Of a stretch of 64,000 nucleotides of DNA, positions 52,864-62,352 are shown piece after piece (position 1 is the stretch's first letter; each line of letters starts with the position of its first letter). Origin of the DNA: Polyangium sp. 6x1. Its GTDB lineage: Bacteria > Myxococcota_A > Polyangia > Polyangiales > Polyangiaceae. The stretch covers positions 1 through 64,000 of the forward strand of contig NZ_JARZHH010000055.1 of assembly GCF_029946515.1 (NCBI RefSeq), given 5' to 3'. The translations under genes and the position numbers were made by a program. The notes beneath the pieces were generated by a model that made no database searches, was not told where the DNA came from, and worked only from the letters and a program-made list of their open reading frames with translations.

Positions 52864-53532
52864 ATGCCTCACGAGATGCTTTCGCGTGACGCGCTCGCTT
52901 GCGCGCTTGTCTTTCTCTCGCTCGGGATCGCGGGGTGCGGCGAAGAAGCGCCGCCGCCAGGGCCAACGGGTCCGCAGCGAACCGAGGTGCTGACGCCCGA
53001 CGCACCTCCGTTGCCCGGGGAGACGGAGTGCCGCGTGGTGAAGACGACGAACATCCCCATCGCGTCGGCGAGCCACCTGGCGGTCTGCACGGACGTCTCG
53101 TACGAGACGAACCCACCGAGCGGAGGTGATCACTGGGGCCAGTGGGCGGCGTTCAAGAAGTACACGACGCCCGTGCCGCGCGAGATGTACGTGCACGACA
53201 TGGAGCACGGCGCGGTGGTGCTCTCGTATCGCTGCGAGGATGCGTGCCCAGAGGTCGTGGCGGCGCTGGAAAAAGTGTTCGACGAGGCCGCGGCGGATCC
53301 GCTGTGCCTGTCGGTGGGAGCCACGCCAAAGGCGCGGCTCGTGCTGACGCCGGACGCGGATCTCGATACGCCGATCGCCGCGGCCGCGTGGGGCGCGACG
53401 TACACGGCGACGTGCATCGACACGGCGTCGCTCGCGGCGTTCGTGGCAGAGGCGTACGGCAAGGGGCCCGAGGCGATCTGCTACGACGGCGTCGACATCG
53501 AGATGTCCCCGGTGACTTGCTCCGGGAGCTGA
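52864..53532 (+). CDS. DUF3105-domain lipoprotein
   Basis: 222 residues. Lipoprotein signal (LACALVFLSLGIAGC, Cys 25), then a Pro-rich linker. The domain shows YETNPPSGGDHWGQWAAFKK, YTTPVPREMYVHDMEHGAVV and LSYRCEDAC, the DUF3105 signature with conserved His and Glu residues (HDMEHG) that could bind metal. Function of the family is unknown. It comes 32 bases after the CxxCH lipoprotein in the same direction, so it is likely in the same unit. Confidence 0.87.
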   Translation: MPHEMLSRDALACALVFLSLGIAGCGEEAPPPGPTGPQRTEVLTPDAPPLPGETECRVVKTTNIPIASASHLAVCTDVSYETNPPSGGDHWGQWAAFKKYTTPVPREMYVHDMEHGAVVLSYRCEDACPEVVAALEKVFDEAAADPLCLSVGATPKARLVLTPDADLDTPIAAAAWGATYTATCIDTASLAAFVAEAYGKGPEAICYDGVDIEMSPVTCSGS

Positions 53533-53650
53533 GCGCCCGTTCGCGGCCCCGCCCTGCCCTCCCCTGCCCCCGCGGCGCTTCGAGGCGGATGCTCGGGGGC
53601 ACGCCACCAGCGTTGACACTTCGAGGCAGAGGTCGAACACTCGATTCCCG

Positions 53651-56600
53651 ATGAACGAGCACGGATCGTCATCGGAGTTGACGGAGCGAAGCTTCGAGTT
53701 CCTCGCCCCGGCCGGCAGCGGCGGCGCCGGCGAGGTGTGGAGGGCGCGCGCGCGGCACGACGGGACCCTCGTGGCGCTGAAGATCGCGCGCGACACGGCG
53801 GCGCGCGAGGCGATCGCGCGAGAAGCGAGGCACGCGATCCTCGCGCTCTCGCCACGCCTGCCCGAGCTCGTGGACGTCGGGTGGTTCGTGCGCGATGGCG
53901 ACATCGCGCGCGCGATCGAGGCGGGCGACGATCGAGGCGGCGAGCGCTTCGCGTTCGTGGCGCTGCGCTGGGTCGAGGGCGCGACGCTGCGGGAGCGGGC
54001 GCGCGAGGCGGGCGTGGATCGAACGACGCTCGCGCTCGCGGTGGCGCGCGACGCAGGCGAGGCGCTGTCGGATCTGCACGAGGTCGGTCTCGCGCACGGC
54101 GACATCAAGCCGGAAAACGTGCTGCTCGGCTGGGGCGGACGCGCGCACGTGATCGATCTCGGGCTCGCGTGCCCGGTCTACACGGCGCGGATCGAAGGAG
54201 GAACGCCGCGTTATCTGGCGCGTGGAGATTCCGATCTCGGAGACGCGCGCGCGCGGGATCTCGTGGCGCTCGGAGCGCTGCTCGCGGAGCTCGTGGACGA
54301 TGCGGTGGCGGCGTCCGAGCATCCGATCGAGGCCGCACGCGCAGCGCGCCTCCCCGAGCCGATCGCGCTGCTCTGCGCGGCGCTGCTCTCGCCGAGCCCG
54401 GGCGCGCGTCCGCCTGCGTCGTGGGTCGCCGAGACGGCGCGGGCCGCGCTCGCCGCGCGCGATGCAGGATCGGGTCGCGAGCGCGAAGAGCGCGGAGAGC
54501 GCGACGCGCGGCGCGTGCGTGCGGCCTATCTGTCAGCGCGGCGCGACGAGCTCGCGACGCGCGCATCCGCAGGCGCGGGCACGGCGCCGTGGCTCGGTGA
54601 CGCGCTGGCCTGGGCGCGCCGCGCGCGATCCCTCGCCGACGCGGAGACGTCGTCGACCGAGGACACGGGCGCGGGCGAGATCGGTCCTCTCGGCCCGGAG
54701 GGGATCGCGCGGTGGATGACGTCGCTCGTCGGGAGCCCGGCGACGGCGTGGCCGACGGGTCCGCTCGGGAAGATCGGAGAAGCGTCGATCGCCGCGGCGC
54801 TCGTGGATCTCGCGCGGAAGCTGCCGCCCGCGGCCTGGACGTTCGCGGACGTGGAAGGCGCCGCGCTCGGACGAACGCCCACGACGACGACGCTCGAGCG
54901 TCCGACGTCGGCGCCGTTCGACATCGAGGAGGTGGCGCGGCTGTCGATCGCGATCGCCGCGGTGCCGCCGGATCCCATGGCGATCGAGCGCGTGGAGCGT
55001 GGGGAGAACGCGCCAGCGTCGCTGCTCGTGGCGGCCGCGGACGCGTTGCGGTTGTCGGGCGAGCTCGGGCGCGCCAGGAGCCTCGCGCTGCGAGCGCGGG
55101 AGCGTCGCGCGAAAGGGGCGGACGCGCTGGCAGCGGAGATCTTGCGACGCGCAGGGGAGCTCGGCGCGGCGCGCGAGATCGCGGCGGAGGCGGATCGACG
55201 GGGCGAGGACCCCGACGGGAAAGCACGCGCGATCCAGGCGCGGATCGCGTTCGACGAAAGGCGCTACGAGGAGGCCGAGGCGCTCGTGCAAGGCGCGACG
55301 ATCGTGCCCGCGTACGAGGTCGCTGCGCTCGTCGCGGCGACGAGGGGCGATACGGAGCGCGCGCTCGCCGCGATCACGCGCGGCGAGGCGATCGCACGTC
55401 GCGCCGAGGAGCACGCGCGGATCGCGGCGCTGCGCGGATACGTGGAGCACGGGGGTGATCCGGCGCGCACGCGGAGCGCGTTCGCCGCGGCGGTCGAGCA
55501 TGCGACACGGGCCGGAGCCGTCGTCGAGGAGGCGACGTACCGGACGGGCGAGGCGGCGGCCGCGGTGGATCTCGGGGATCTCGGCGGCGCGATCAAGACG
55601 GCGAGGCGCGCGGCCTTGCTCTGGGAGCACCTCGGCAGGCCGGCGCTCGCGGCCCGCGCGCTCCTCGCGCGCGCGGCGGCACACGCGACGGCGGGCGTGG
55701 CGCACGAGGCGGAACGTGTCGCGCGGGAGGCGATCGCGCGCGCGCGGGAAGGTCGCGACACGCGGGCGGAGGCGTACGCGCTCTGGGCCATCGCGGACGT
55801 GTCGCCGCGCGGCGCAGCCGAAGGGCGGCGCGCCGCCGAGCAAGCCCGCGCGCTGCTCGCGGACGCGGGCGGGGACGACAAGCTCCGCGCCTCCGCGCGG
55901 CTCTTGCGGCACGCGGAAGCGGCGATCGATCTGGAGACGTGCTTCGAGATCGATCGGCTCGCGGACACGCCGAGCCTCACCGCGGGCGCGCGGCTCGACT
56001 GGTGGCGCGCGCGCGCCGAGGTGCTGCTCGCAGCTTCGGGCGAGCTCGAAGCGCGCACCGCCGAGCACGTGCTCGGCGCGATCGTGGCGCTCTCGGATGC
56101 ACGCGCGCCCGTCTGGGCGCGAGGCCCCTCGATCGCAGCGGGGTACGCGCTCGCGGCGCGGCTCGGCCGGGGCGACGTCGCCGTCCGGCTCCTCTCGTCC
56201 CTCGGCGATGCCGCGCGGGACCTGCTCTCGCGCGCCTCGCCGGAGCTCGCGCCGTCGATCCGCGCGCTGCCGTGGGTCGCGCAGGCCGCGGCTGCCCCGC
56301 AGGAAGGCATGCGCGCGGAGCAGGCGCGGGAGCTCGAGCAGCTCATCGTCTCCCTGAGTGATCGCGAGCGTCTGCGCTCGCTGCTCGATCGCGTGGTCGA
56401 CGCGCTCGTGCTGTGGACGGGCGTCGAGCGAGGCTTGCTCCTCCTACGCGCGCCGGACGGTCGGCTCGTCGCGCGCGCGGCGCGGAACCTCGCGCGGGCC
56501 GATCTGCGCGACGAGCAGCTCTCGCTCTCACAGACGCTCGCGCGGCGCGCGCTCGCGGCGCTCGAGCCCGTCGTCGCCGTGGACGCGGCGGGCGAGCTGC

Positions 56601-57862
56601 CCGCGGTGCACGTCAGCGTGCATGCGCTCAAGCTGCGGAGCGTGCTCGTCGTGCCGCTCGTCGCGCGCGGCGAGGCGCTCGGCGTGGTCTACCTCGATGA
56701 TCGCGTGCGGCGTGGCGCGTTCGGCCCACGCGAGCTCGCGTGGACACGCACGGTGGCGACGCTCGCGGCGCTGGCGATCGCGGACGCGCGGGATCAGGCG
56801 CTCCTCCGGCGAGCCGCGCGCAAGGCGAGACGGGCGAGCGCGGCGCTCGAGGAGACGCTGGCGAAGCGGGAGGCTGCGCTCGACGTGGCCGAGCGCGAGC
56901 TCAACCGGACCCGCGGCACGCGCGAGACGCGCTTCGAGTACGACTCCATCATCGGCGACAGCGAGCCCGTCCGCGCGATGCTGCGGCTCGTGGATCGCGT
57001 CACGATCGCCGACGTCCCGGTCCTCATCCACGGCGAATCGGGCAGCGGCAAGGAGCTCGTCGCGCGCGCGATCCACGACAACGGCCCGCGCGCGGGCCGC
57101 CCGTTCGTGGGCGAGAACTGCGGCGCGATCCCGGAGGGCCTGCTCGAGTCGACGCTCTTCGGCCACGTCCGCGGCGCGTTCACGGGCGCCGACAGGCCAC
57201 GCTCCGGGCTCTTCGAAGCGGCCGATCGCGGCACGTTGTTCCTCGACGAGATCGGCGAGATGAGCCTCGGCATGCAGGCGAAGCTCCTGCGCGTCCTCCA
57301 GGACGGCATGGTGCGACCGCTCGGCACCGAGCGCGCGCGCAAGGTCGACGTGCGGATCGTCGCGGCGACCCACCGCGACCTCGACGCCATGGTCCGCGCG
57401 CGCACGTTCCGCGAGGATCTCTACTACCGCCTCAACATCATCACGATCCGCATCCCGCCGCTCCGCGAGCGCGCGAGCGACGTCCCGCTGCTCGTGAAAC
57501 ACCTGCTCGCCAAGTACGACCGCTCCGAGGTGCGCGTCACGCGCGCGGCGATGGATCGGCTCATGGCGTTCCCCTGGCCCGGCAACATCCGCCAGCTCGA
57601 GAACGAGGTCCGCCGCGCGCTCTTGCTCTGCGACGGCGTCATCGAGCGCGAGCACCTCTCGCCCGACATCGCGAACGTCGCGCCGCCCGTGCCCGCGGAT
57701 CTCGGCTTGCGTGTCCGCCCGCGCGTCGACGCCCTCGAAGCGCAGCTCGTGCGCGAGGCGCTCGAACGCACGAAGGGCAACCAGACCCAGGCCGCGAAGC
57801 TCCTCGGCCTCTCGCGCTTCGGCCTGCAGAAGATGATGAAGCGGCTCGCGGTCGTCTATTGA
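53651..57862 (+). CDS. Kinase-TPR-GAF-sigma54 activator fusion
   Basis: 1403 residues, ATG 53651. Kinase-like domain 1-270: Gly loop AGSGGAGEVWRAR, K44, HGDIKPEN (H149, G150, D151: Gly replaces the usual Arg), DLG instead of DFG (D169). A long TPR-like helical region covers about 300-900. A GAF-type sensor lies near 900-1060 (VERGLLLLRAPDGRLVARAA, SVLVVPLVARGEALGVVYLD). The sigma54 AAA+ domain starts near 1095: Walker A GESGSGKE at 1128-1135, GAFTGAD at 1175-1181, then ThrGlu-type LFLDEIGEMS and WPGNIRQLENEVR. The C-terminal Fis-type helix-turn-helix is at about 1360-1403 (NQTQAAKLLGLSRFGLQKMM). It should activate sigma54 promoters in response to a GAF or kinase signal. Targets unknown. Confidence 0.92.
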   Translation: MNEHGSSSELTERSFEFLAPAGSGGAGEVWRARARHDGTLVALKIARDTAAREAIAREARHAILALSPRLPELVDVGWFVRDGDIARAIEAGDDRGGERFAFVALRWVEGATLRERAREAGVDRTTLALAVARDAGEALSDLHEVGLAHGDIKPENVLLGWGGRAHVIDLGLACPVYTARIEGGTPRYLARGDSDLGDARARDLVALGALLAELVDDAVAASEHPIEAARAARLPEPIALLCAALLSPSPGARPPASWVAETARAALAARDAGSGREREERGERDARRVRAAYLSARRDELATRASAGAGTAPWLGDALAWARRARSLADAETSSTEDTGAGEIGPLGPEGIARWMTSLVGSPATAWPTGPLGKIGEASIAAALVDLARKLPPAAWTFADVEGAALGRTPTTTTLERPTSAPFDIEEVARLSIAIAAVPPDPMAIERVERGENAPASLLVAAADALRLSGELGRARSLALRARERRAKGADALAAEILRRAGELGAAREIAAEADRRGEDPDGKARAIQARIAFDERRYEEAEALVQGATIVPAYEVAALVAATRGDTERALAAITRGEAIARRAEEHARIAALRGYVEHGGDPARTRSAFAAAVEHATRAGAVVEEATYRTGEAAAAVDLGDLGGAIKTARRAALLWEHLGRPALAARALLARAAAHATAGVAHEAERVAREAIARAREGRDTRAEAYALWAIADVSPRGAAEGRRAAEQARALLADAGGDDKLRASARLLRHAEAAIDLETCFEIDRLADTPSLTAGARLDWWRARAEVLLAASGELEARTAEHVLGAIVALSDARAPVWARGPSIAAGYALAARLGRGDVAVRLLSSLGDAARDLLSRASPELAPSIRALPWVAQAAAAPQEGMRAEQARELEQLIVSLSDRERLRSLLDRVVDALVLWTGVERGLLLLRAPDGRLVARAARNLARADLRDEQLSLSQTLARRALAALEPVVAVDAAGELPAVHVSVHALKLRSVLVVPLVARGEALGVVYLDDRVRRGAFGPRELAWTRTVATLAALAIADARDQALLRRAARKARRASAALEETLAKREAALDVAERELNRTRGTRETRFEYDSIIGDSEPVRAMLRLVDRVTIADVPVLIHGESGSGKELVARAIHDNGPRAGRPFVGENCGAIPEGLLESTLFGHVRGAFTGADRPRSGLFEAADRGTLFLDEIGEMSLGMQAKLLRVLQDGMVRPLGTERARKVDVRIVAATHRDLDAMVRARTFREDLYYRLNIITIRIPPLRERASDVPLLVKHLLAKYDRSEVRVTRAAMDRLMAFPWPGNIRQLENEVRRALLLCDGVIEREHLSPDIANVAPPVPADLGLRVRPRVDALEAQLVREALERTKGNQTQAAKLLGLSRFGLQKMMKRLAVVY

Positions 57863-57863
57863 T

Positions 57864-58550
57864 TCAGCGGCCCAAGACGAGCCGCGCGTCCCGCACGATC
57901 GCCTCGATCCCCGCGTCGTCCGCGTCGTAAAAGCCGCGGATCTTGCCCTCGCCGTCGACGAGCACGAGGCGCTCGCCGTGGAAGATCTCGAGGATGCCCT
58001 CGCCCGTCTCCTTCTTGCCCATCGCGATCTTGAAGCCGCGCAGGACCACGGTCTCCACCTCGCCGAGCGGCCCCGTGAGGAACGTCCAGCGCGTGTCGTC
58101 CGCGCCGTACTTGCGCCCGTACGCGGCCAGCACCTCGGGCGTGTCGTTCTCCGGATCGACCGAGAACGTCACGAGGTGGAGCTTGTCTCCAAGATCCTCC
58201 GTGCGCTTCTGCACCTCGACCATGCGCTTCGTGAGGCGCGGGCAGACGCTCGGGCAGCTCGTGAACACGAAGTCGGCGATGTACGGCTTGCCGCGCAGAT
58301 CGGCCGCGCCGAAGGGCTTTCCGTGATGATCGGTGAGCGTGTACGCGGGCAGCTCCAGCACCGGCTTCGGCGCCGACGGGCGCAGCGTGAGCACGATCCG
58401 CGTGACCAGCAAAAGCGCGAACACGATCCCGAAGACGATCCACGGAAGCCGCTTCGCGCGCGCCGGCGGCGCCGCGGGTCGAGCTCCTTGCGAGGGAGCG
58501 GCCCCCGCGTCCATTCCGCCCTCGTTCTTGGCTTCCACGCGCGACGTCAC
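57864..58550 (-). CDS. SCO1/SenC family copper chaperone
   Basis: 228 residues. N-terminal membrane anchor about 34-54 (LPWIVFGIVFALLLVTRIVL), then a thioredoxin-like domain: VLELPAYTLTDHHGKPFG, FVFTSCPSVCPRLTKRM with the CxxxC copper ligands, LVTFSVDPENDTPEVL, and the later His in EIFHGERLVLVD. SCO proteins deliver copper to the CuA site of cytochrome oxidase, or act as thiol reductants for it, on the periplasmic side. It is the last gene of the ctaB-DUF420 run (34 bases after DUF420). Its stop lies only one base from the stop of the convergent sigma54 fusion gene. Confidence 0.92.
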   Translation of the reverse strand: MTSRVEAKNEGGMDAGAAPSQGARPAAPPARAKRLPWIVFGIVFALLLVTRIVLTLRPSAPKPVLELPAYTLTDHHGKPFGAADLRGKPYIADFVFTSCPSVCPRLTKRMVEVQKRTEDLGDKLHLVTFSVDPENDTPEVLAAYGRKYGADDTRWTFLTGPLGEVETVVLRGFKIAMGKKETGEGILEIFHGERLVLVDGEGKIRGFYDADDAGIEAIVRDARLVLGR

Positions 58551-58584
58551 GACGAGCGTGGTGTAGGCGGCGCCTCGCGCACGG

Positions 58585-59043
58585 TCAAGGCGCGTGCCCT
58601 GCGGGCGCGAGCATCGGCGCGAGGTGGTAGAGCATGAGATACACGACGATGCCCGTGACCGAGACGTACGCCCAGATCGGGAACGTGATCTTCGCGAGCT
58701 TCCTGTGCGCCTCGAAGCGCCCCTGACGACCGAGCCGGAGCGTCACGATCGCGAGCGGCAGCGCCGCCATCGCGAGCAGCGTGTGGGTCGAGAGGATCAC
58801 GAGGTAGATCGTGCGGACGAGCCCGACGTCGGGGAACCGATGCGTCCCCGTGAGCGCGAAGCGCGCCACGTAGCTCACGAGGAAGACGCCCGAGGCGATG
58901 AACGCGCCCTGCATCCGCCGTCGATGCACCTCGATCTTGCGCTGCTTGATCGCGATGAAGCCCGCGAAGAGCAGCGTCGCGCTCGTCGCGTTGAGCAGCG
59001 CGTTCAGCGGCGCGAGCAGTCGACCGATGCTTTCGGCGCTCAT
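58585..59043 (-). CDS. DUF420 membrane protein (oxidase assembly)
   Basis: 152 residues with four membrane spans: LNATSATLLFAGFIAIKQ, RRMQGAFIASGVFLVSYVAR, IYLVILSTHTLLAMAALPLA, ITFPIWAYVSVTGIVVYLML. Conserved His in VHRRRMQ, STHTLL, AHRKLAK and YHLAP match the DUF420/CtaM family, which helps haem-copper oxidase assembly. Spacing is 10 bases after ctaB and 34 before the SCO gene, so it is one operon. Confidence 0.9.
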   Translation of the reverse strand: MSAESIGRLLAPLNALLNATSATLLFAGFIAIKQRKIEVHRRRMQGAFIASGVFLVSYVARFALTGTHRFPDVGLVRTIYLVILSTHTLLAMAALPLAIVTLRLGRQGRFEAHRKLAKITFPIWAYVSVTGIVVYLMLYHLAPMLAPAGHAP

Positions 59044-59053
59044 GCGTTGGTGC

Positions 59054-60010
59054 TCAGGCGCCGATGAGCAGCGCGGCTTGCAGGAGCATCAGGTACACGA
59101 TGGAGATGGCGAAGAGCCTGTGCGCCCAGCGTGTCCCGAGCACCGTGGGGCGGAGGCCCCACACGCCGAAACCGAGGAAGCCGAGGCCGAGCAGCGCGGC
59201 CGACGCGAGGTAGATCGGCCCGGCGACGCCGAGCGGGACGAGCAGGAGCGAGACCAGAACGAGCGCGACGAGGTACCCGACGATCTGGTTGCGCGTGTGG
59301 CGATCTCCGCGCTCGATCGGGAGGACCTTGAGGCCCGCGCGATGGTAGTCGCGGCTGCGGAACATGGAGATGGCCAGGAAATGCGGCACCTGCCAGAGGA
59401 ACAGGATGCCGAAGAGCGCCGCGCCGGGGCCGTCGATGCGATCGGTCACCGTCGTCCAGCCGAGCAGCGGCGGGATCGCCCCTGGCACCGAGCCGATGAG
59501 CAGCGCCAGCGTCGTCTTCCGCTTCAGCGGCGTGTAGATGAGCACGTACGAGAACAACGCGAACGCCCCGAGCAGCGTCGTCGTCATGTTCACCGCGAGC
59601 CCGAACAGCACGAGCGAGAGCGCGGAGATCGCGAGGCCAAACCAGAGCGCGAGCTTCGGCGAGATCCGACCCGCTGGCAGCGGGCGGTTCTTCGTCCGGG
59701 CCATGAGCCCGTCCGTGTCGCGCTCCAGGTACATGTTGAGCGCGTTCGCGCCGCCGACGACGAGCACCGTCGCGAGCAGCGAGAGCATGACGACCACCGG
59801 CGACACGCCCGGCAGGCCTTGCTCCCCCACGTAACGGTTCGCGACCCACGCCCCACCGAGCATCGTCGCGACCACGATCACCGTGACGCGAGGCTTCGTC
59901 AGCGCGACGAGATCTCGCGCCACGGCCATGCACGAACGCTCGTGTTGGTCGTGCCCGGAATCACGCTGGTTCACGTGCACGTCGCCGAGCGGCTCCGCGG
60001 GGATCGTCAT
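59054..60010 (-). CDS. ctaB: Protohaem IX farnesyltransferase (haem o synthase)
   Basis: 318 residues; ATG 60010 with GAGG upstream; an internal ATG at 59929 is also possible. UbiA-type prenyltransferase with about nine spans. Family motifs: [17 protein letters not shown], the first aspartate-rich motif [20 protein letters not shown] and RPLPAG, and the second motif near [20 protein letters not shown]. It farnesylates haem b to haem o at the inner membrane, for haem-copper oxidases. First gene of the ctaB-DUF420-SCO group. No ctaA or oxidase subunit is in view. Confidence 0.95.
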   Translation of the reverse strand: MTIPAEPLGDVHVNQRDSGHDQHERSCMAVARDLVALTKPRVTVIVVATMLGGAWVANRYVGEQGLPGVSPVVVMLSLLATVLVVGGANALNMYLERDTDGLMARTKNRPLPAGRISPKLALWFGLAISALSLVLFGLAVNMTTTLLGAFALFSYVLIYTPLKRKTTLALLIGSVPGAIPPLLGWTTVTDRIDGPGAALFGILFLWQVPHFLAISMFRSRDYHRAGLKVLPIERGDRHTRNQIVGYLVALVLVSLLLVPLGVAGPIYLASAALLGLGFLGFGVWGLRPTVLGTRWAHRLFAISIVYLMLLQAALLIGA

Positions 60011-60244
60011 GCGCGGACCTCGATAGCAGATGCGGCACCCGGGGGCACGCGCGCGGGACCAGGAAACACGGCAGGAGGAGCAGCGACCATACAGGACGAC
60101 GTCATGCAGCGAGGAGCGCCGAGCGCAGTGGCGCGGCGCGCGGGAGGAAAGCCCAGCAAGATCGTGGGGTCAACCCGCGTTCGAGACAACGGGGTCGGTC
60201 CTCCGAACCAGACGAGCCGAAGCGTGGTTCCACGGCACGCACCC

Positions 60245-61060
60245 CTACCAAAGCCCCTGGAGCTCGCCCTGGTTCTCGGGGGGCTCCGGCTCGGTGCCGT
60301 CGAACGAGAAGGCGACCTCGAGCGTCTGCCCATCGGTCACCGTCACCTCCTGCGTCTTCAAGCCGTAGCGGGCGTGAAACGCCTCCAGCCGATATTTGCC
60401 GGCCGGTACGCGATCGATGCGAAACGCTCCATCCGCGCCGCTCACCGCAAAGAACGGATGATCGGTGACCACGACGAAGCTCCGCATCCACGGGTGGATG
60501 TCGCATCCAAACCGTACGATGCCGGAGGGAGGCAAGCGCTTCGCGATCGGAGGTGATCCCATCGCGGTCGCCTCGTTGAAGACCGTCTCGGCGCCGAGGT
60601 ACGTGTGCACGTTGTGCAGCGTCCGGTCGCTGTTCTTCACGACGACCTCCTGCCCGCTGAGGACGCCCTGGATCCGCGGCACGTACATGCAGTCGAGCTG
60701 ATCCACGGTCGCGGCCGGCGGCACCTCGTAGCGACCGTCGAAGCTCTTCGGCGCGATGCGGACGAGCACGTCCTTCAGCTTGCCCCCCTGGACGATCACG
60801 GCGTCGCTCGCGAGCTGTTTGTCCTTGCAGACGTCGGTCGCCTGCGCGCGCTTCGCGGGCACCTTCATCTCGGGCGGCTGCCCCGTGAAGCGCACCTCGC
60901 CGCGCAGCGTCGCCCGGCCGAGCTTGCCCGCCGGCGCCGCGCTCGCCGCCGCGGACGCCGCGGGTGAAGGCGAGCTCCCCGCCTCCTTCTGGCAGCCCGC
61001 CGTGAAGGCGAGCAGCGCCACGACCGGAGGAACGATCCAGGCTGTTCGATGTGACGTCAT
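60245..61060 (-). CDS. Cupredoxin-like lipoprotein
   Basis: ATG 61060; 271 residues. Lipoprotein signal (TAWIVPPVVALLAFTAGC, Cys 22), then an Ala/Ser/Pro linker. The domain has strands typical of plastocyanin folds and likely type-1 copper ligands: NSDRTLHNVHTYLG (His) and CDIHPWM (Cys, His, Met). A C-terminal beta domain with GAFRIDRVPAGKYRLEAFHA resembles a carboxypeptidase-regulatory fold. Probably a periplasmic electron carrier or copper-binding protein. It reads in the same direction as the ctaB group with a 234-bp gap, in which I see no clear signal. Confidence 0.85.
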   Translation of the reverse strand: MTSHRTAWIVPPVVALLAFTAGCQKEAGSSPSPAASAAASAAPAGKLGRATLRGEVRFTGQPPEMKVPAKRAQATDVCKDKQLASDAVIVQGGKLKDVLVRIAPKSFDGRYEVPPAATVDQLDCMYVPRIQGVLSGQEVVVKNSDRTLHNVHTYLGAETVFNEATAMGSPPIAKRLPPSGIVRFGCDIHPWMRSFVVVTDHPFFAVSGADGAFRIDRVPAGKYRLEAFHARYGLKTQEVTVTDGQTLEVAFSFDGTEPEPPENQGELQGLW

Positions 61061-61181
61061 GGTCGCCGTGCGCCGTCGGAGGGCCCGATCGAGCGCTCCC
61101 CGCGTCCTAGTGAACGCCTCGCGGCACGTCAACGGCCGGGCGCCGGTTCTTCCCGCTGGTTTCGCAAGAAAGCCCGCGACC

Positions 61182-62306
61182 TCAGCTCGGCCGCGCGCCC
61201 TTCGCCTCGCCGCTCTCCCCGGGGCCTTCCTCCACGGTCGACTCCGCCCGCGAGATCGCGGCCCAAAGCCCCCGATGATCTCGCGACGCGAGCACGGTCG
61301 CGAGCGACGCGAGCACCAGCGCGAGCGCGCAGAGCGGCACGTCCGGCGCACCTCGCGCCACGAGCAGGAGCGCGATCGCCCCCGAGAGCGCCGGCGTCAG
61401 CGTGCGCGTCGAGAGCGCCGCGATCGCGATCGCAGGCGCCGCGAAGGCGACGAACGTCGCGAGCACAGGCGAAACCAAAGGCTCGGGCCGCATGACGAGG
61501 TGTTTCGCCGCGCGCGCGAGCAGAAGGTTCACCGCGGCCGCCTCGTCCGACGTACCCGCGAGCGCTTGCCGCGTGGCGAAGAGCGCGACCGCGAGCGCCG
61601 CCAGCGTCGCCGGGCTCGTGAGCTTTTTCCCGCGCGACGCGACGACCCCCACCGCCACGGCCATCGCCGCGCCGTCGAGCAAAAGCCCCGCTGTCGACAC
61701 GCCGCGCGCGATCCGCGCGAGCGACTCGGACGCGACGCCGTCCCGCATCACGATCAGCACCGACGCGACCCGCGCGAGCCCGCCGAGGCCGAGCAGCCCC
61801 AGCATCACCGCCGTCGCCCGCGCGAACGGCGTCCGCATCGTGTCCCAGGCCGCGAGCAGCGCGAGCGCGCACGCGACGCCCCCGACGAGCACGAGCGAAT
61901 CCGCCGGCACGCGCGACACCGCCGAGAGGAGCGTCACGATCACGGCGAGCCCGCTCGCGAAGACAGCGCCGAACCGGACGACCGCCGGCAGACCTGCGCG
62001 AAGCGCGGAGAGGCCGAGCCCGAGCGTTCCCACGATCGCGAGGATCAGGAAGAACTGCGACATCGCCGCGCCTGCGAGCTCGATGAGATCGCCCGTCCTG
62101 CCGAGCCCGACCACCAGGCCTCGCACGGAGGGCCCGAGCGCGCGCCCGAGCAGCATCGCGAGGACCGCGACGACCGCGAGCGGCCGGACGAACATGAGCA
62201 CGTCGAAGCCCGGCGGCAGAACGGAAGGCGCGGGCGGGGCGGATCGGGGCGCCTCGGGCGATCGGGGAGCTTCGGGCGCTTCGGTGCTTTCGCCTTCCGT
62301 GCTCAT
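61182..62306 (-). CDS. Polytopic membrane protein of unknown function
   Basis: 374 residues. A Pro/Glu-rich N-terminal tail, then about eight to ten membrane spans (PLAVVAVLAMLLGRALG, FFLILAIVGTLGLGLSAL, FGAVFASGLAVIVTLLSAV, VGGVACALALLAAW, VMLGLLGLGGLARVAS, AIALLLVARGAPDVPLCALA). The C-terminal tail is charged. No transporter or enzyme motif is recognised. It follows the YbjN-like gene by 46 bases and may be cotranscribed. Confidence 0.75.
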   Translation of the reverse strand: MSTEGESTEAPEAPRSPEAPRSAPPAPSVLPPGFDVLMFVRPLAVVAVLAMLLGRALGPSVRGLVVGLGRTGDLIELAGAAMSQFFLILAIVGTLGLGLSALRAGLPAVVRFGAVFASGLAVIVTLLSAVSRVPADSLVLVGGVACALALLAAWDTMRTPFARATAVMLGLLGLGGLARVASVLIVMRDGVASESLARIARGVSTAGLLLDGAAMAVAVGVVASRGKKLTSPATLAALAVALFATRQALAGTSDEAAAVNLLLARAAKHLVMRPEPLVSPVLATFVAFAAPAIAIAALSTRTLTPALSGAIALLLVARGAPDVPLCALALVLASLATVLASRDHRGLWAAISRAESTVEEGPGESGEAKGARPS

Positions 62307-62352
62307 CGACGTGGGGCTTGTCGCAAGCGGAGGCTCCCTGCAAGGCGCAGGC

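Noticed and set aside
53613-53641. TTGACA upstream of the sigma54 fusion gene as a promoter
   Set aside because: The -10 is poor (AACACT) and the transcript would start almost at the ATG.
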